Shown here: positions 35,211 to 43,048 of the stretch, one piece after another | Numbering within the stretch: the stretch's first letter is position 1 | Layout of the letters: the number at the start of each line of letters is the position of its first letter | Origin: Bacteroidales bacterium | GTDB lineage: Bacteria; Bacteroidota; Bacteroidia; Bacteroidales; UBA932 | DNA length: 51,971 nucleotides | Assembly: GCA_024401855.1 (NCBI GenBank) | Contig: JAKSKH010000014.1 | Location: 1 to 51,971 of the forward strand | Direction of reading: 5' to 3' | The notes under the pieces: generated by a model | Databases searched by the model: none | The model's input: the letters and a program-made list of their open reading frames with translations, nothing else | Told to the model about the DNA's origin: nothing | Program-made: the position numbers and the translations under genes

Positions 35211-37901
35211 ATGAAACTATCAAGGTCGCTCATTCTATCTTTAGTTCTGTTCTTCTGCATTCCCGCCGCTGCCGACGGGCCGTTCCGCGCTCATCGCTTC
35301 GATGCCGTCAACGTTATGCCCGTACATGCGGGCGACATAGTCTTTGTCGGCAACAGCATAACCAACATGCACGAGTGGTGGGAAGCTTTCGGATGCCGGG
35401 GGAACATCCTTAACAGAGGGGTGTCCGGATGCATCTCTTCTGAGACGCTGGCGAATATCGACCCCGTCGTCAAGGGGCATCCGGCAAAGATTTTCCTGAT
35501 GGTCGGCACTAATGACCTGGCCCGTGACGGCCACGAGGATCCTCAGAAGATTCTGGGAAATGTAGAAAGTATCGTGTCACGCTTCAGGGATGAAAGTCCG
35601 GAAACGGAGATTTACATACAGAGCGTACTTCCTGTTTCTGAAGAGAACAGCCGCAAAGCGGAGGATATAATGGAAGTCAACGCGCTGTATAGAGATTTCT
35701 GCCGGCGTGAAGGACTTACGTATGTGGATTTGTGGTCCGAGTTCGTGGAGCCTGGTACAAACCATATAAATCCTGCCTATACCAAGGACGGGCTCCATCC
35801 TTATCCTTCCGGATACCGGGTCTGGTGCAACAGAATAGCTGAATATGTGGGCTCGGAATGCGTGTATCCCGATGCTCCTTTCGATGATTGCGGGATAGAG
35901 GGAAGTTTCGGAATGAGGCTGGCGGCTTTCGGACAGCTTCCGCTTGGGGAGGATGACATTGTCATGCTCGGAGACGAAATGATCCACAGCGGGGAATGGC
36001 ACGAACTGCTTGCCTGCGACAGGGTGAAGAACCGTGGTACGGGCTGGGGATTCGGCTATCCGGGAATAGAACTTGTCGCGCGAGAGGTCCCCGTTATCTT
36101 CGGTTCCGGAAAGTCTCCGTCAAAAGTCTTCATACACGCCGGTTCCTCCGAGGTGGCCTCGAATGTGCCCGCAGATACCATTGAGGCGCGTTACCGCAGA
36201 CTTGTCAAATCCGTGGCCGAGGCGTCTCCCCGCAGCAGGCTCGTATTGATGGCCGTGCAGCCGGTATTTCAGCATCATCAGAAAGTTACGGACCAGGAGG
36301 ATGTCAATTCCAGGATATCACGCATAGCGGAAGAATGCGGAGCGGATTATCTTGACATCTACTCCCCTTTGAAGAAGGGCGGTGACAAATATGTGAGGGG
36401 CAATTATGTCACGGGAGAGGGATATCTCAAGATAAGCCGTCTTGTTGCTGAAAACATTGGAATCGATCCTGTCCCGGTGACTGTCGTTACCAGAAACACC
36501 GCTTTTACCGGCAGGGGCAACAGGGATGAAGTCCTGACTACCCTGACCGTGTCTCCGTCACGCAGAATGCATCTCCGCCGGATGAGGATAAGTCTTGACG
36601 CCGATGCCTCTGACGTTACCGCGCTCCGTGTCGAGTGCGGCGGGAAAGTTCTGGGCTCCGCCAGGGTGAGGAGCGGGAAAAAGGTATACAGCATTCCCTG
36701 CCGGATGACGGTGGATGACCTCGAAGACATTGATGTATGTGTGGATATTGCCGAAGATGCAAAGGAAGGAAATGAGGTTTCTGCGGATATCGTCAAAGTC
36801 AGATACGGCCTTGTCTGGAAGAAAGTCATGGTTCCCGAGTCCGGAAGCAGGGAAATTCTTCTCAGGCGCACCCGTCTGCTCAGCCCCGGGGATTTCCAGT
36901 CTGTGGGTTTCCGCATCCCGGCATTGGTGAGTCTTCCGGACGGCACACTGCTTGCCACGGCGGACAGGCGCAAGTTCAACGACCTTGATCTGCCCGAAGA
37001 TATAGATATCATTGCGCAGCGGAGTTCAGACGGAGGCAGGACCTGGTCCGATCCGATTTATGTCATACAGGGCAGGGGGTACAACAACGGCTACGGCGAC
37101 GCCGCGCTTGCGGTTGCGCCTTCAGGGCAGGTGTTCTGCGCTTTCAGCGGGGGAACCGGCCTATGGGCGTCTGATCTTGAGAATCCGCAGAGAAATTATA
37201 TTTCCTCCAGCAGCGACGGCGGATGCACGTGGAGCGAGCCTTTCGACTGCACTTCCATGCTTTGGGGACCCGATGCCGCCAACCCTGAATGCCGTACTTC
37301 CCACAGTGCATTCTTCGGCTCCGGACGTGGCCTGACACTTACTCGCGGAGAGCATGCCGGACGCATCATCTTCGTTGCGGCGGTGCATTCCCGCGAACTC
37401 GGGCGATTCGACAACTATGCATTCTATTCAGATGACTGCGGCGCATCCTGGAAGGTGTCGGAACGTGCGTTCATAGGAGGTGATGAGGCAAAAGTCACTC
37501 AGCTGTCCGATGGAAGGGTGTTGATGAGCGTGCGCCGCCACGGGGAGAGAGGATATAATATCTCCGAAGACGGAGGCGCTACCTGGGGGGAACAGGGACT
37601 CTGGAAGGATATCTGCGTGAACGCATGCGATGGGGATATAATCACATTGGGCAACGGAGAGCTTCTCCATTCCGTTCCCAACGATATGGACAGGCGCAAC
37701 GTGAGCATATTCATAAGTGACGACAACGGTCTCAGCTGGCCGTATTCAAAATCGATATGCCGCTATGAGTCCGTATATTCCTCAATTGCGGAACTGCCGG
37801 ATGGCACGATAGGTGCATACATAGAAGAAAATCCCAATGTGGGATTTGAGATGTGGTATATGAATTTCTCAATGGAATGGTTGAAGAAAAAGACCCGGTA
37901 G
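35211..37901 (+). CDS. nanH: SGNH-SGNH-GH33 sialidase fusion
   Basis: This 896-residue secreted enzyme has a signal peptide (about residues 1-22) and four parts. An SGNH hydrolase domain (about 25-215) has VFVGNSIT (S49) and DGLHPYPSGY. A second SGNH-like domain (about 230-415) has GDEMI where the serine should be. A sialidase-associated beta-sandwich (about 420-550) follows. The GH33 propeller (about 560-896) has FRIPAL and five Asp boxes: SSDGGRTW, SSDGGCTW, SDDCGASW, SEDGGATW and SDDNGLSW. GH33 enzymes release terminal sialic acid from glycoproteins. The fused esterase probably deacetylates the same substrate. It lies in an operon behind the sialate O-acetylesterase. Confidence 0.92.
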   Translation: MKLSRSLILSLVLFFCIPAAADGPFRAHRFDAVNVMPVHAGDIVFVGNSITNMHEWWEAFGCRGNILNRGVSGCISSETLANIDPVVKGHPAKIFLMVGTNDLARDGHEDPQKILGNVESIVSRFRDESPETEIYIQSVLPVSEENSRKAEDIMEVNALYRDFCRREGLTYVDLWSEFVEPGTNHINPAYTKDGLHPYPSGYRVWCNRIAEYVGSECVYPDAPFDDCGIEGSFGMRLAAFGQLPLGEDDIVMLGDEMIHSGEWHELLACDRVKNRGTGWGFGYPGIELVAREVPVIFGSGKSPSKVFIHAGSSEVASNVPADTIEARYRRLVKSVAEASPRSRLVLMAVQPVFQHHQKVTDQEDVNSRISRIAEECGADYLDIYSPLKKGGDKYVRGNYVTGEGYLKISRLVAENIGIDPVPVTVVTRNTAFTGRGNRDEVLTTLTVSPSRRMHLRRMRISLDADASDVTALRVECGGKVLGSARVRSGKKVYSIPCRMTVDDLEDIDVCVDIAEDAKEGNEVSADIVKVRYGLVWKKVMVPESGSREILLRRTRLLSPGDFQSVGFRIPALVSLPDGTLLATADRRKFNDLDLPEDIDIIAQRSSDGGRTWSDPIYVIQGRGYNNGYGDAALAVAPSGQVFCAFSGGTGLWASDLENPQRNYISSSSDGGCTWSEPFDCTSMLWGPDAANPECRTSHSAFFGSGRGLTLTRGEHAGRIIFVAAVHSRELGRFDNYAFYSDDCGASWKVSERAFIGGDEAKVTQLSDGRVLMSVRRHGERGYNISEDGGATWGEQGLWKDICVNACDGDIITLGNGELLHSVPNDMDRRNVSIFISDDNGLSWPYSKSICRYESVYSSIAELPDGTIGAYIEENPNVGFEMWYMNFSMEWLKKKTR

Positions 37902-37918
37902 CGTTGCTGCCAGGTCTT
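37886..37918 (-). terminator. Intrinsic terminator of the tRNA-Met transcript
   Basis: Read on the minus strand, AAGACCTGG and CCGGGTCTT pair over nine bases with one G-U, around an 11-base loop, and are followed by a T-run. The hairpin starts about ten bases after the tRNA 3' end. It includes the stop codon of the sialidase gene on the opposite strand. On the plus strand the T-run is poor, so it mainly serves the tRNA. Confidence 0.75.
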
Positions 37919-37928
37919 GAAATTCCAG

Positions 37929-38002
37929 TAGCGGGAGTGGGTCACGATCCCACGACCTCCGGATTATGAATCCGACGCTCTAACCAGCTGAGCTACCCCG
38001 CC
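37929..38002 (-). tRNA. tRNA-Met (anticodon CAT)
   Basis: The 74-base cloverleaf reads GGCGGGGTAGCTCAGCTGG from its 5' end on the minus strand. The anticodon stem-loop TCGGA-TTCATAA-TCCGG gives CAT. It is probably the elongator rather than the initiator, because the initiator mismatch at position 1-72 and the three G-C anticodon pairs are missing; an Ile2 tRNA is not excluded. The acceptor stem has G1-U72 and G7-U66. The T-loop is ATCGTGA, with A54 and U58 instead of the usual T54 and A58. CCA is not encoded. Confidence 0.93.
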
Positions 38003-38018
38003 ATCACTATTGGGACTG

Positions 38019-38049
38019 CAAAGATAAGGTAAAAAAAGGAAAAATCAAG
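38019..38049 (-). promoter_or_regulatory. Promoter of tRNA-Met
   Basis: On the minus strand, CTTG (38049-38046) and TATCTTTG (38026-38019) are separated by 19 bases. The -7 element is exact and the -33 element has one mismatch. The sequence after the box (CAGTCCC) resembles the strong stable-RNA promoter near 51171. Confidence 0.7.
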
Positions 38050-38052
38050 ATT

Positions 38053-38835
38053 ATGAAGAAAAGTTCTTTAATGATTGTTATTGCCGCGGCTCTTTTCGCT
38101 TTGTTCATCACTACCCTGGTGTATCTGGTGAGGCAGAACAAGGAGCTTGCCGAGAGTAAGGCAGCTATTGAAGGCATTCAGTCCGAACTGGTTTCAAGCA
38201 GGAACAGTGAGGCCGAACTCAAGGACCGTATTTACGACCGCAATCAGGAGATGAGCATCATCCTCAGCGAACTTGCCGCCATTTCCGGCAGGACGTCAAG
38301 CCTTAAAGTGGATGTCGAGTCAGGCTCTGCCAGCATTTCCCAGGCTCAGCAGATAGAGGAGAACATAGCTGCGATAAAAAAGAGAATCTCCGACTTGGAA
38401 AAGGCCGGTTCGTCCGCGTCAAAAAAGGACAGGGAGTTCCAGACCGTGATTGAAAATTTCAAGAAGGTGGTCGCCCAGCAGGAACAGCAGATCAATTCTC
38501 TCAAGGAGGAAATCCGTCAGAAGGATATCTTGATAGCAGACCAGCAGACTACCATAGACCGTCAGCAGCAGACCATAGGAATTCAGAAGAAGAACCTTGA
38601 TGAGATGGTTGCTGCGCAGGCCAAGGCGCTTTTTGACGCCGGTGTCACCCTGGAACAGATTGCGGATGACGCCCCTCAGGTCAGCTGGAAGAAGAACAGA
38701 CAGAAACTGGACGAGATGTCCCAGTCGATTTACAGAAAAGCCAGAGAATATTACACAATGGCCCTGGAAGCAGGATATGAACCGGCTTCCGAGGCATTGG
38801 TGTCTGTAGATGAAAAGATAAGAACTGAGGAATAA
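38053..38835 (+). CDS. Membrane-anchored coiled-coil protein
   Basis: The 260-residue protein has one N-terminal membrane segment (about residues 5-26). A long coiled coil rich in Gln, Lys and Glu follows (about 30-195), then a helical tail (about 200-260) with REYYTMALEAGYEPASEAL, which resembles a single TPR-like hairpin. No enzymatic motif is visible. Similar proteins occur in Bacteroidales envelope gene clusters, with unknown function. Its stop codon directly abuts the stop of dacB on the other strand, with no base between. Confidence 0.82.
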   Translation: MKKSSLMIVIAAALFALFITTLVYLVRQNKELAESKAAIEGIQSELVSSRNSEAELKDRIYDRNQEMSIILSELAAISGRTSSLKVDVESGSASISQAQQIEENIAAIKKRISDLEKAGSSASKKDREFQTVIENFKKVVAQQEQQINSLKEEIRQKDILIADQQTTIDRQQQTIGIQKKNLDEMVAAQAKALFDAGVTLEQIADDAPQVSWKKNRQKLDEMSQSIYRKAREYYTMALEAGYEPASEALVSVDEKIRTEE

Positions 38836-40356
38836 TCAGTTCTCGGCGCACAAGGCGCCTACGATTTCCTCTATCGCGGCGCGCATACCCCAGAACCCTG
38901 AGGTTGAATTGTTTGTCATGACAGAGAAGACTATCATGTCGTCGGGGTTGCCGTTGCTCGCGCAGATGTAACCGCTATAGCAGAGGACTCCGTCCATCGA
39001 GCCTGTCTTGCAGTGCACCCGGGTTTTGACCTCATCCGGCTGCTTGGGCATGAAGTTCATCATCGTCCCCTTGACACCGGGTTGGGGAAGAGAGGAGAAA
39101 TAGACATCGAAGTCCTGCTCCTTCGCCATCTTGGAAAGGAACTGCACGAAGAATTCGGGAGAAATGTAGTTCTTGCGTGAAAGTCCGCTTCCATCCACCA
39201 TCTTGCAGCTGTTTTTGGTTTTCAATCCCATGGTCCCGAATATGGCCTGGGCTGTTTTTATGCAGTCCTTGTATTCGGATGTGCCTTCTTTTTTCTGCGC
39301 TATCGTGTGGATGAGCGTTTCGGCGAAAAAGTTGTTGCTGTACCTGTTCGTGTCGTCGATGATATCTGAAAGCGGGGCCGACAAGGTGGTCCCGAGGATA
39401 TTCAGGTCTTCCGCGGCTTTCTTTCCTTCTCCGGAATGTTCAAGATCCGTGCGTATGCATCCGTCCCTGTCAATGTCTGCATAGCCTCCGGAAATGCTTA
39501 TTCCGTTTTTCTTGAGGTAGTTGTGGAAATATGCGGCACAGGTGTATGAACCGAATTCGTTGTCGCAGTCAAAACCGAAGGATCCCCTCTTTGCGGGAAT
39601 CTTGCCGTTGATGGCCGCAAACGGCCCCAGGTCCGTATTGGAAAAGAATATCGTATTGGGCTCGTTAGGTTCGGCGGTAAGCGCGTTGTTGATGAATTTC
39701 ATCCAGGGAACTTCCGGGTAAACCGCATGTATTTCGGGCCTGACGCCCGCCGTCTTTCCCGCCTCTATTGTAATTTTCTGAGTGTTCTCATAGAAATTCA
39801 GACCAAGAGGAGCGGCTCCGTCGAATGAGCCTATGTCTTCGTACAGCCATCCCGCGTTTTCGTCGCAGAGGCACTTGAAGAACCTGGGATCGCCCACTAC
39901 GCATCCTTCTATCTTCTTTATACCTGCATTCTTGATGAATTTCACCCATTTTGAGAACAGGCTGGCTGTCTGTTCCGCGCAATCGGCCTTGGAGCCTGTT
40001 GTGGGGTCTCCTCCTCCGATGATGTAAAGGTCTCCGTGAAGAGTGCTCCCTTCAATCTCCCCGCTGTAGCCTATCCCGGTCTCGAATCTGAAATCGGGTC
40101 CGAGGGTCTTCAGTGCAAGACCCGTGGTGAGTAGTTTGACATTTGAAGCCGGAACCATTTTCTGCCTGCGGTTGATGTCGGCTATGGTGTCTCCGTTCAT
40201 CTTCATCGCAAATACTCCCCAGGCGGCGGACTTCAGTTGTTCTCTGGTTCCGGTTCTTTCTATTGCCCTTTGTGCCGATGTGTGGCATAATGCAACAGTC
40301 GCGCTCCCGGTGAATGACAGAAGCGCGACGATTATGGTTTTTACAAGATTGTTCAC
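38836..40356 (-). CDS. dacB: D-alanyl-D-alanine carboxypeptidase/endopeptidase (PBP4, class C)
   Basis: This 506-residue periplasmic enzyme trims or cleaves peptidoglycan cross-links. After a signal peptide (about residues 1-28) the three penicillin-binding motifs are present: S71-N-V-K74 in PASNVK, SNN near residue 337 in RYSNNFFAE, and KTG near residue 450 in HCKTGSMDG. The length matches PBP4-type DacB. The start codon is GTG at 40356, which overlaps the stop of the small lysine-rich gene upstream (GTGA). The two genes are therefore translationally coupled. Confidence 0.93.
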   Translation of the reverse strand: MNNLVKTIIVALLSFTGSATVALCHTSAQRAIERTGTREQLKSAAWGVFAMKMNGDTIADINRRQKMVPASNVKLLTTGLALKTLGPDFRFETGIGYSGEIEGSTLHGDLYIIGGGDPTTGSKADCAEQTASLFSKWVKFIKNAGIKKIEGCVVGDPRFFKCLCDENAGWLYEDIGSFDGAAPLGLNFYENTQKITIEAGKTAGVRPEIHAVYPEVPWMKFINNALTAEPNEPNTIFFSNTDLGPFAAINGKIPAKRGSFGFDCDNEFGSYTCAAYFHNYLKKNGISISGGYADIDRDGCIRTDLEHSGEGKKAAEDLNILGTTLSAPLSDIIDDTNRYSNNFFAETLIHTIAQKKEGTSEYKDCIKTAQAIFGTMGLKTKNSCKMVDGSGLSRKNYISPEFFVQFLSKMAKEQDFDVYFSSLPQPGVKGTMMNFMPKQPDEVKTRVHCKTGSMDGVLCYSGYICASNGNPDDMIVFSVMTNNSTSGFWGMRAAIEEIVGALCAEN

Positions 40357-40682
40357 TCGGCTTTCTTTGCTGTTGATTTCTTCCTGGCGGCGGGTTTCTT
40401 CTTTTCAGAGGAGCTCTTCACTGTCTCGCTGAGTTTTTCATAAAGCGCGTCTGTCCTGGTGAGGATTTCTTTGCGGAGTTCCGTGTAATATGTCTTCTTT
40501 GAACCCTCGATCTTGCCGTTAACCTTGTCCCTCAGTTCATTGTAGAGGTCAATAGCTTCTTCCATAAGTCCGGCGAGTTTGTCCTCGGGGGCTTTTGTGT
40601 TGACTGCGGCCACGATTGAGCAGTCTTCAACGAATGCGCTCAATACATACTCGATGTCCTTTTTTATGTCTCTTAAATTCAT
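40353..40682 (-). CDS. Small helical protein with lysine-rich tail
   Basis: The 109-residue protein begins MNLRDIKKDIEYVLSAFVED. It has an amphipathic helical body (about residues 1-90) and ends in a basic tail (KKKPAARKKSTAKKAE) that resembles histone-H1-like tails. Many Bacteroidales genomes carry a similar short protein next to cell-wall genes. A role in nucleoid binding is suggested only by the tail. ATG at 40682 is preferred over 40712 because it lies downstream of the promoter box and fits the conserved start. Confidence 0.78.
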   Translation of the reverse strand: MNLRDIKKDIEYVLSAFVEDCSIVAAVNTKAPEDKLAGLMEEAIDLYNELRDKVNGKIEGSKKTYYTELRKEILTRTDALYEKLSETVKSSSEKKKPAARKKSTAKKAE

Positions 40683-40709
40683 AGTGGTAGTGATTATGTT
40701 TCTATTCTG

Positions 40710-40740
40710 CAAATATAGAAAAATTTTCTATTGTTTGAAA
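40710..40740 (-). promoter_or_regulatory. Promoter of the lysine-rich protein-dacB operon
   Basis: On the minus strand, TTTC (40740-40737) and TATATTTG (40717-40710) are separated by 19 bases. The -7 element is exact and the -33 element has one mismatch. The leader before the ATG at 40682 would be about 20 bases. Confidence 0.65.
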
Positions 40741-41633
40741 TATGACGGATCGTTGATGATTCTCCGTATTCCTTTCCCATCGTCAGTGTGGCCGATTATT
40801 CTTCTCACACCGACGATTTCCCTTTCGTAGTACCCGGGCTCCCCTTTTACGAGAGAGTTGATTCTGACCATGTGGGACGAATGGATTATTTTGCCCCCTC
40901 CTATGTATATGGCAACGTGGCTTACCCGTGCGGGGCTGTCAGCCGTGGCTTTCCTGCCGAAGAATACAAGATCTCCCGGCCTCATGGACCTGACATCGGG
41001 CTTGACTTCCACTCCGGTCTTTATCTGTTCTTTGGCATCCCTTGGGAGAAGGACTCCGAGCATTCTGTATGTGAAATAGGAAAGGCCGCTGCAGTCAAAG
41101 TACTTGATGCTGTTGCCTCCCCACATGTAGGGGGTCCCCAGAAACTTCCTGGCGGTTGCCACAACGTTTTCCTCCGTGGGCCCGGCTTCGGACGCCCACG
41201 TCCGGAAGTCCTCAACGTCCTTGTCGTGAACCCAGCCCGTGCGTCCGGAAGGAAGCATCACCTTCTGCCATCCTTCCCTGTCGGCCCGTGTTTTAAGGAC
41301 AAGGTCACCCATTGTGAGGTCGCAGATGCGGTCGGCGGAATCATCGGGTTCGGCGTAGATGCGGCAGTATTCACTGACGCAAATGTATTTCGGACTTGCT
41401 ATGTAGGCGTCTTTCTGCTTGTCATCCATCAGTACGAGCCCGAGATCGGTCGCCCATCCCGTGTAAAAGCAGGGATCGCTGATTTTTTTCCAGTAACCTC
41501 TGGTCTCCGTCACTTCAAAGACCTGTCCCATCAGGGACTGGGTTACAAGGGGGGATTCGTAATCCGGCTTTTCTCGCACGAAATTTGAAGATAGCTCAAC
41601 GACTGCCCAAATGGCTAAAATAAATGTGTTCAT
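40728..41633 (-). CDS. NlpC/P60 cell-wall hydrolase with SH3-like domains
   Basis: The 301-residue protein has an NlpC/P60 cysteine peptidase domain (about residues 155-285). C181 is in FDCSGLSY, H239 in VSHVAIY and H251 in KIIHSS. Two bacterial SH3-like segments precede it (about 25-65 and 80-140, with GWATDLG and GWVHDKD). Such enzymes cleave gamma-D-Glu-diaminopimelate bonds in peptidoglycan, often during recycling. The N-terminus (MNTFILAIWAVVELSS) is a weak signal peptide. The -7 promoter box ends four bases before the ATG. Confidence 0.92.
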   Translation of the reverse strand: MNTFILAIWAVVELSSNFVREKPDYESPLVTQSLMGQVFEVTETRGYWKKISDPCFYTGWATDLGLVLMDDKQKDAYIASPKYICVSEYCRIYAEPDDSADRICDLTMGDLVLKTRADREGWQKVMLPSGRTGWVHDKDVEDFRTWASEAGPTEENVVATARKFLGTPYMWGGNSIKYFDCSGLSYFTYRMLGVLLPRDAKEQIKTGVEVKPDVRSMRPGDLVFFGRKATADSPARVSHVAIYIGGGKIIHSSHMVRINSLVKGEPGYYEREIVGVRRIIGHTDDGKGIRRIINDPSYFKQ

Positions 41634-41637
41634 AAAA

Positions 41638-41645
41638 CAAAGTTA
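41638..41645 (-). promoter_or_regulatory. -7 element of the NlpC/P60 gene, adjacent to its start codon
   Basis: TAACTTTG on the minus strand matches the consensus and lies four bases upstream of the ATG at 41633, predicting a leaderless or nearly leaderless mRNA. No good -33 TTTG is found. Confidence 0.55.
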
Positions 41646-41659
41646 AGAAATATAATTGT

Positions 41660-41667
41660 TAAATTTG
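41660..41667 (+). promoter_or_regulatory. -7 element of the SurA-like gene, adjacent to its start codon
   Basis: TAAATTTG matches the consensus and lies four bases upstream of the ATG at 41672, mirroring the divergent promoter 14 bases to the left. A leaderless mRNA is predicted. No good -33 element is present. Confidence 0.55.
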
Positions 41668-41671
41668 CAGA

Positions 41672-43048
41672 ATGAAGTATTTTCTGAAAATTGTGCTTGC
41701 CGGGGCCCTTTCCGGGCTTTGCGCATCCTCTTACGCTCAGGTTTACAACGGAATCATAGACAAGTCCGTTGCAGTTGTGGGCAATGAGCTCATCACCTTG
41801 TCGGACATAGAGGCGGAGGTGCAGATGGCAAAAACCCAGGGATATGTGTCAGACAGGAACGCACGTTGCGAGATTCTGGAGAACATGATGCAGTCAAAAC
41901 TGCTTCTCATGCAGGCAAGGGTTGACTCACTTACCGTAAACTCCGAGATGGTGAATTCGGAACTCAACCAGCGTCTGGATCAGGTCAGGTCCGCGCTCGG
42001 TGGAGACGAAGGTGTGGAGGAATATTTCCACAAACCGCTTTACAAGCTCCGTCAGGAATGGAGGAAACAGCTGGAGGAAGGCAGCCTCACGCAGTCGGAA
42101 CAGCAGCAGATAGCCAAGGATATACCCCAGATTACACCTTTCGACGTGAAGGCCTTCCTCGATACGGCCGACGTGAGCGCACTTCCCGTCATTCCCATGA
42201 AATACAAGATGAGCCAGATTTGCGTATATCCCGACCGCGAGGCAGCCGCAATTGCCGTTAAGGAAAGGCTGCTCTCAATTCGTGAGAGGATTCTGAACGG
42301 GGAGAAATTCTCCACACTTGCCCGTCTGTATTCGGAGGATCCCGGCAGTGCCAAGAAGGGAGGAGAGCTCGGAATGACGTCCAAGTCCATTTTCTGGCCC
42401 GCGTTCGCAGATGCGGCCATGGCCCTCAAGCCGGGCGTCATTTCCCAGATAGTTGAAACTCCGGACGGTTTCCATCTGATAGAGGTTATCGAGAAGAAGG
42501 GGGACATGTTCAACGCAAGGCACATTCTAATCAGGCCCAAGTATGGTTCGGAAGACCGCGAGAAGGCATTCAAGACTCTGGACAGTCTTCGCAACCAGAT
42601 AATAGACAGCACCTACACCTTCGACCTCGCCGCCAGGTTCTTTTCTCAGGATCCGGTCACCCGCACGAACGGAGGCCAGATGGCCGATCCCAACACCGGT
42701 TCGGCTTATTTTGATGTCGACCAGTTGAAGCCTCAGGATTACATTGCAGTCAAGGACCTTGAGGTGGGTCAGATTTCAGAGCCCATCGAATCCCTTGACA
42801 ACGAGGGAAGGAACGGAAACCTGGTATATAAGATCGTTAAACTGGACAAGATTGTCGACGCTCATACCGCCAGGTTCGAGACGGACTATAATGAACTTCT
42901 GGATATCGTCCAGAAAGGAAAGCAGGCTGAAGCCATTTCCAAGTTCATAGATGACAAGATAAAGACCACTTACATTATCCTGGATCCTCTTTTCAAGGAT
43001 TGTGATTTCTCCCGCAAAGGATGGGCGGAAAAAGCAAGAGAAGAATAA
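41672..43048 (+). CDS. SurA-like periplasmic peptidyl-prolyl isomerase
   Basis: The 458-residue protein has a signal peptide ending SSYAQ (about residue 23), a SurA-type N-terminal helical domain (about 25-165) and parvulin domains (about 175-285 and 290-400). Parvulin features include YSEDPGSAKKGGELG and NARHILIRPK. It probably helps fold outer-membrane proteins. The OstA-like gene overlaps its last 28 bases, so the two are translated as a coupled pair involved in outer-membrane biogenesis. Confidence 0.92.
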   Translation: MKYFLKIVLAGALSGLCASSYAQVYNGIIDKSVAVVGNELITLSDIEAEVQMAKTQGYVSDRNARCEILENMMQSKLLLMQARVDSLTVNSEMVNSELNQRLDQVRSALGGDEGVEEYFHKPLYKLRQEWRKQLEEGSLTQSEQQQIAKDIPQITPFDVKAFLDTADVSALPVIPMKYKMSQICVYPDREAAAIAVKERLLSIRERILNGEKFSTLARLYSEDPGSAKKGGELGMTSKSIFWPAFADAAMALKPGVISQIVETPDGFHLIEVIEKKGDMFNARHILIRPKYGSEDREKAFKTLDSLRNQIIDSTYTFDLAARFFSQDPVTRTNGGQMADPNTGSAYFDVDQLKPQDYIAVKDLEVGQISEPIESLDNEGRNGNLVYKIVKLDKIVDAHTARFETDYNELLDIVQKGKQAEAISKFIDDKIKTTYIILDPLFKDCDFSRKGWAEKAREE

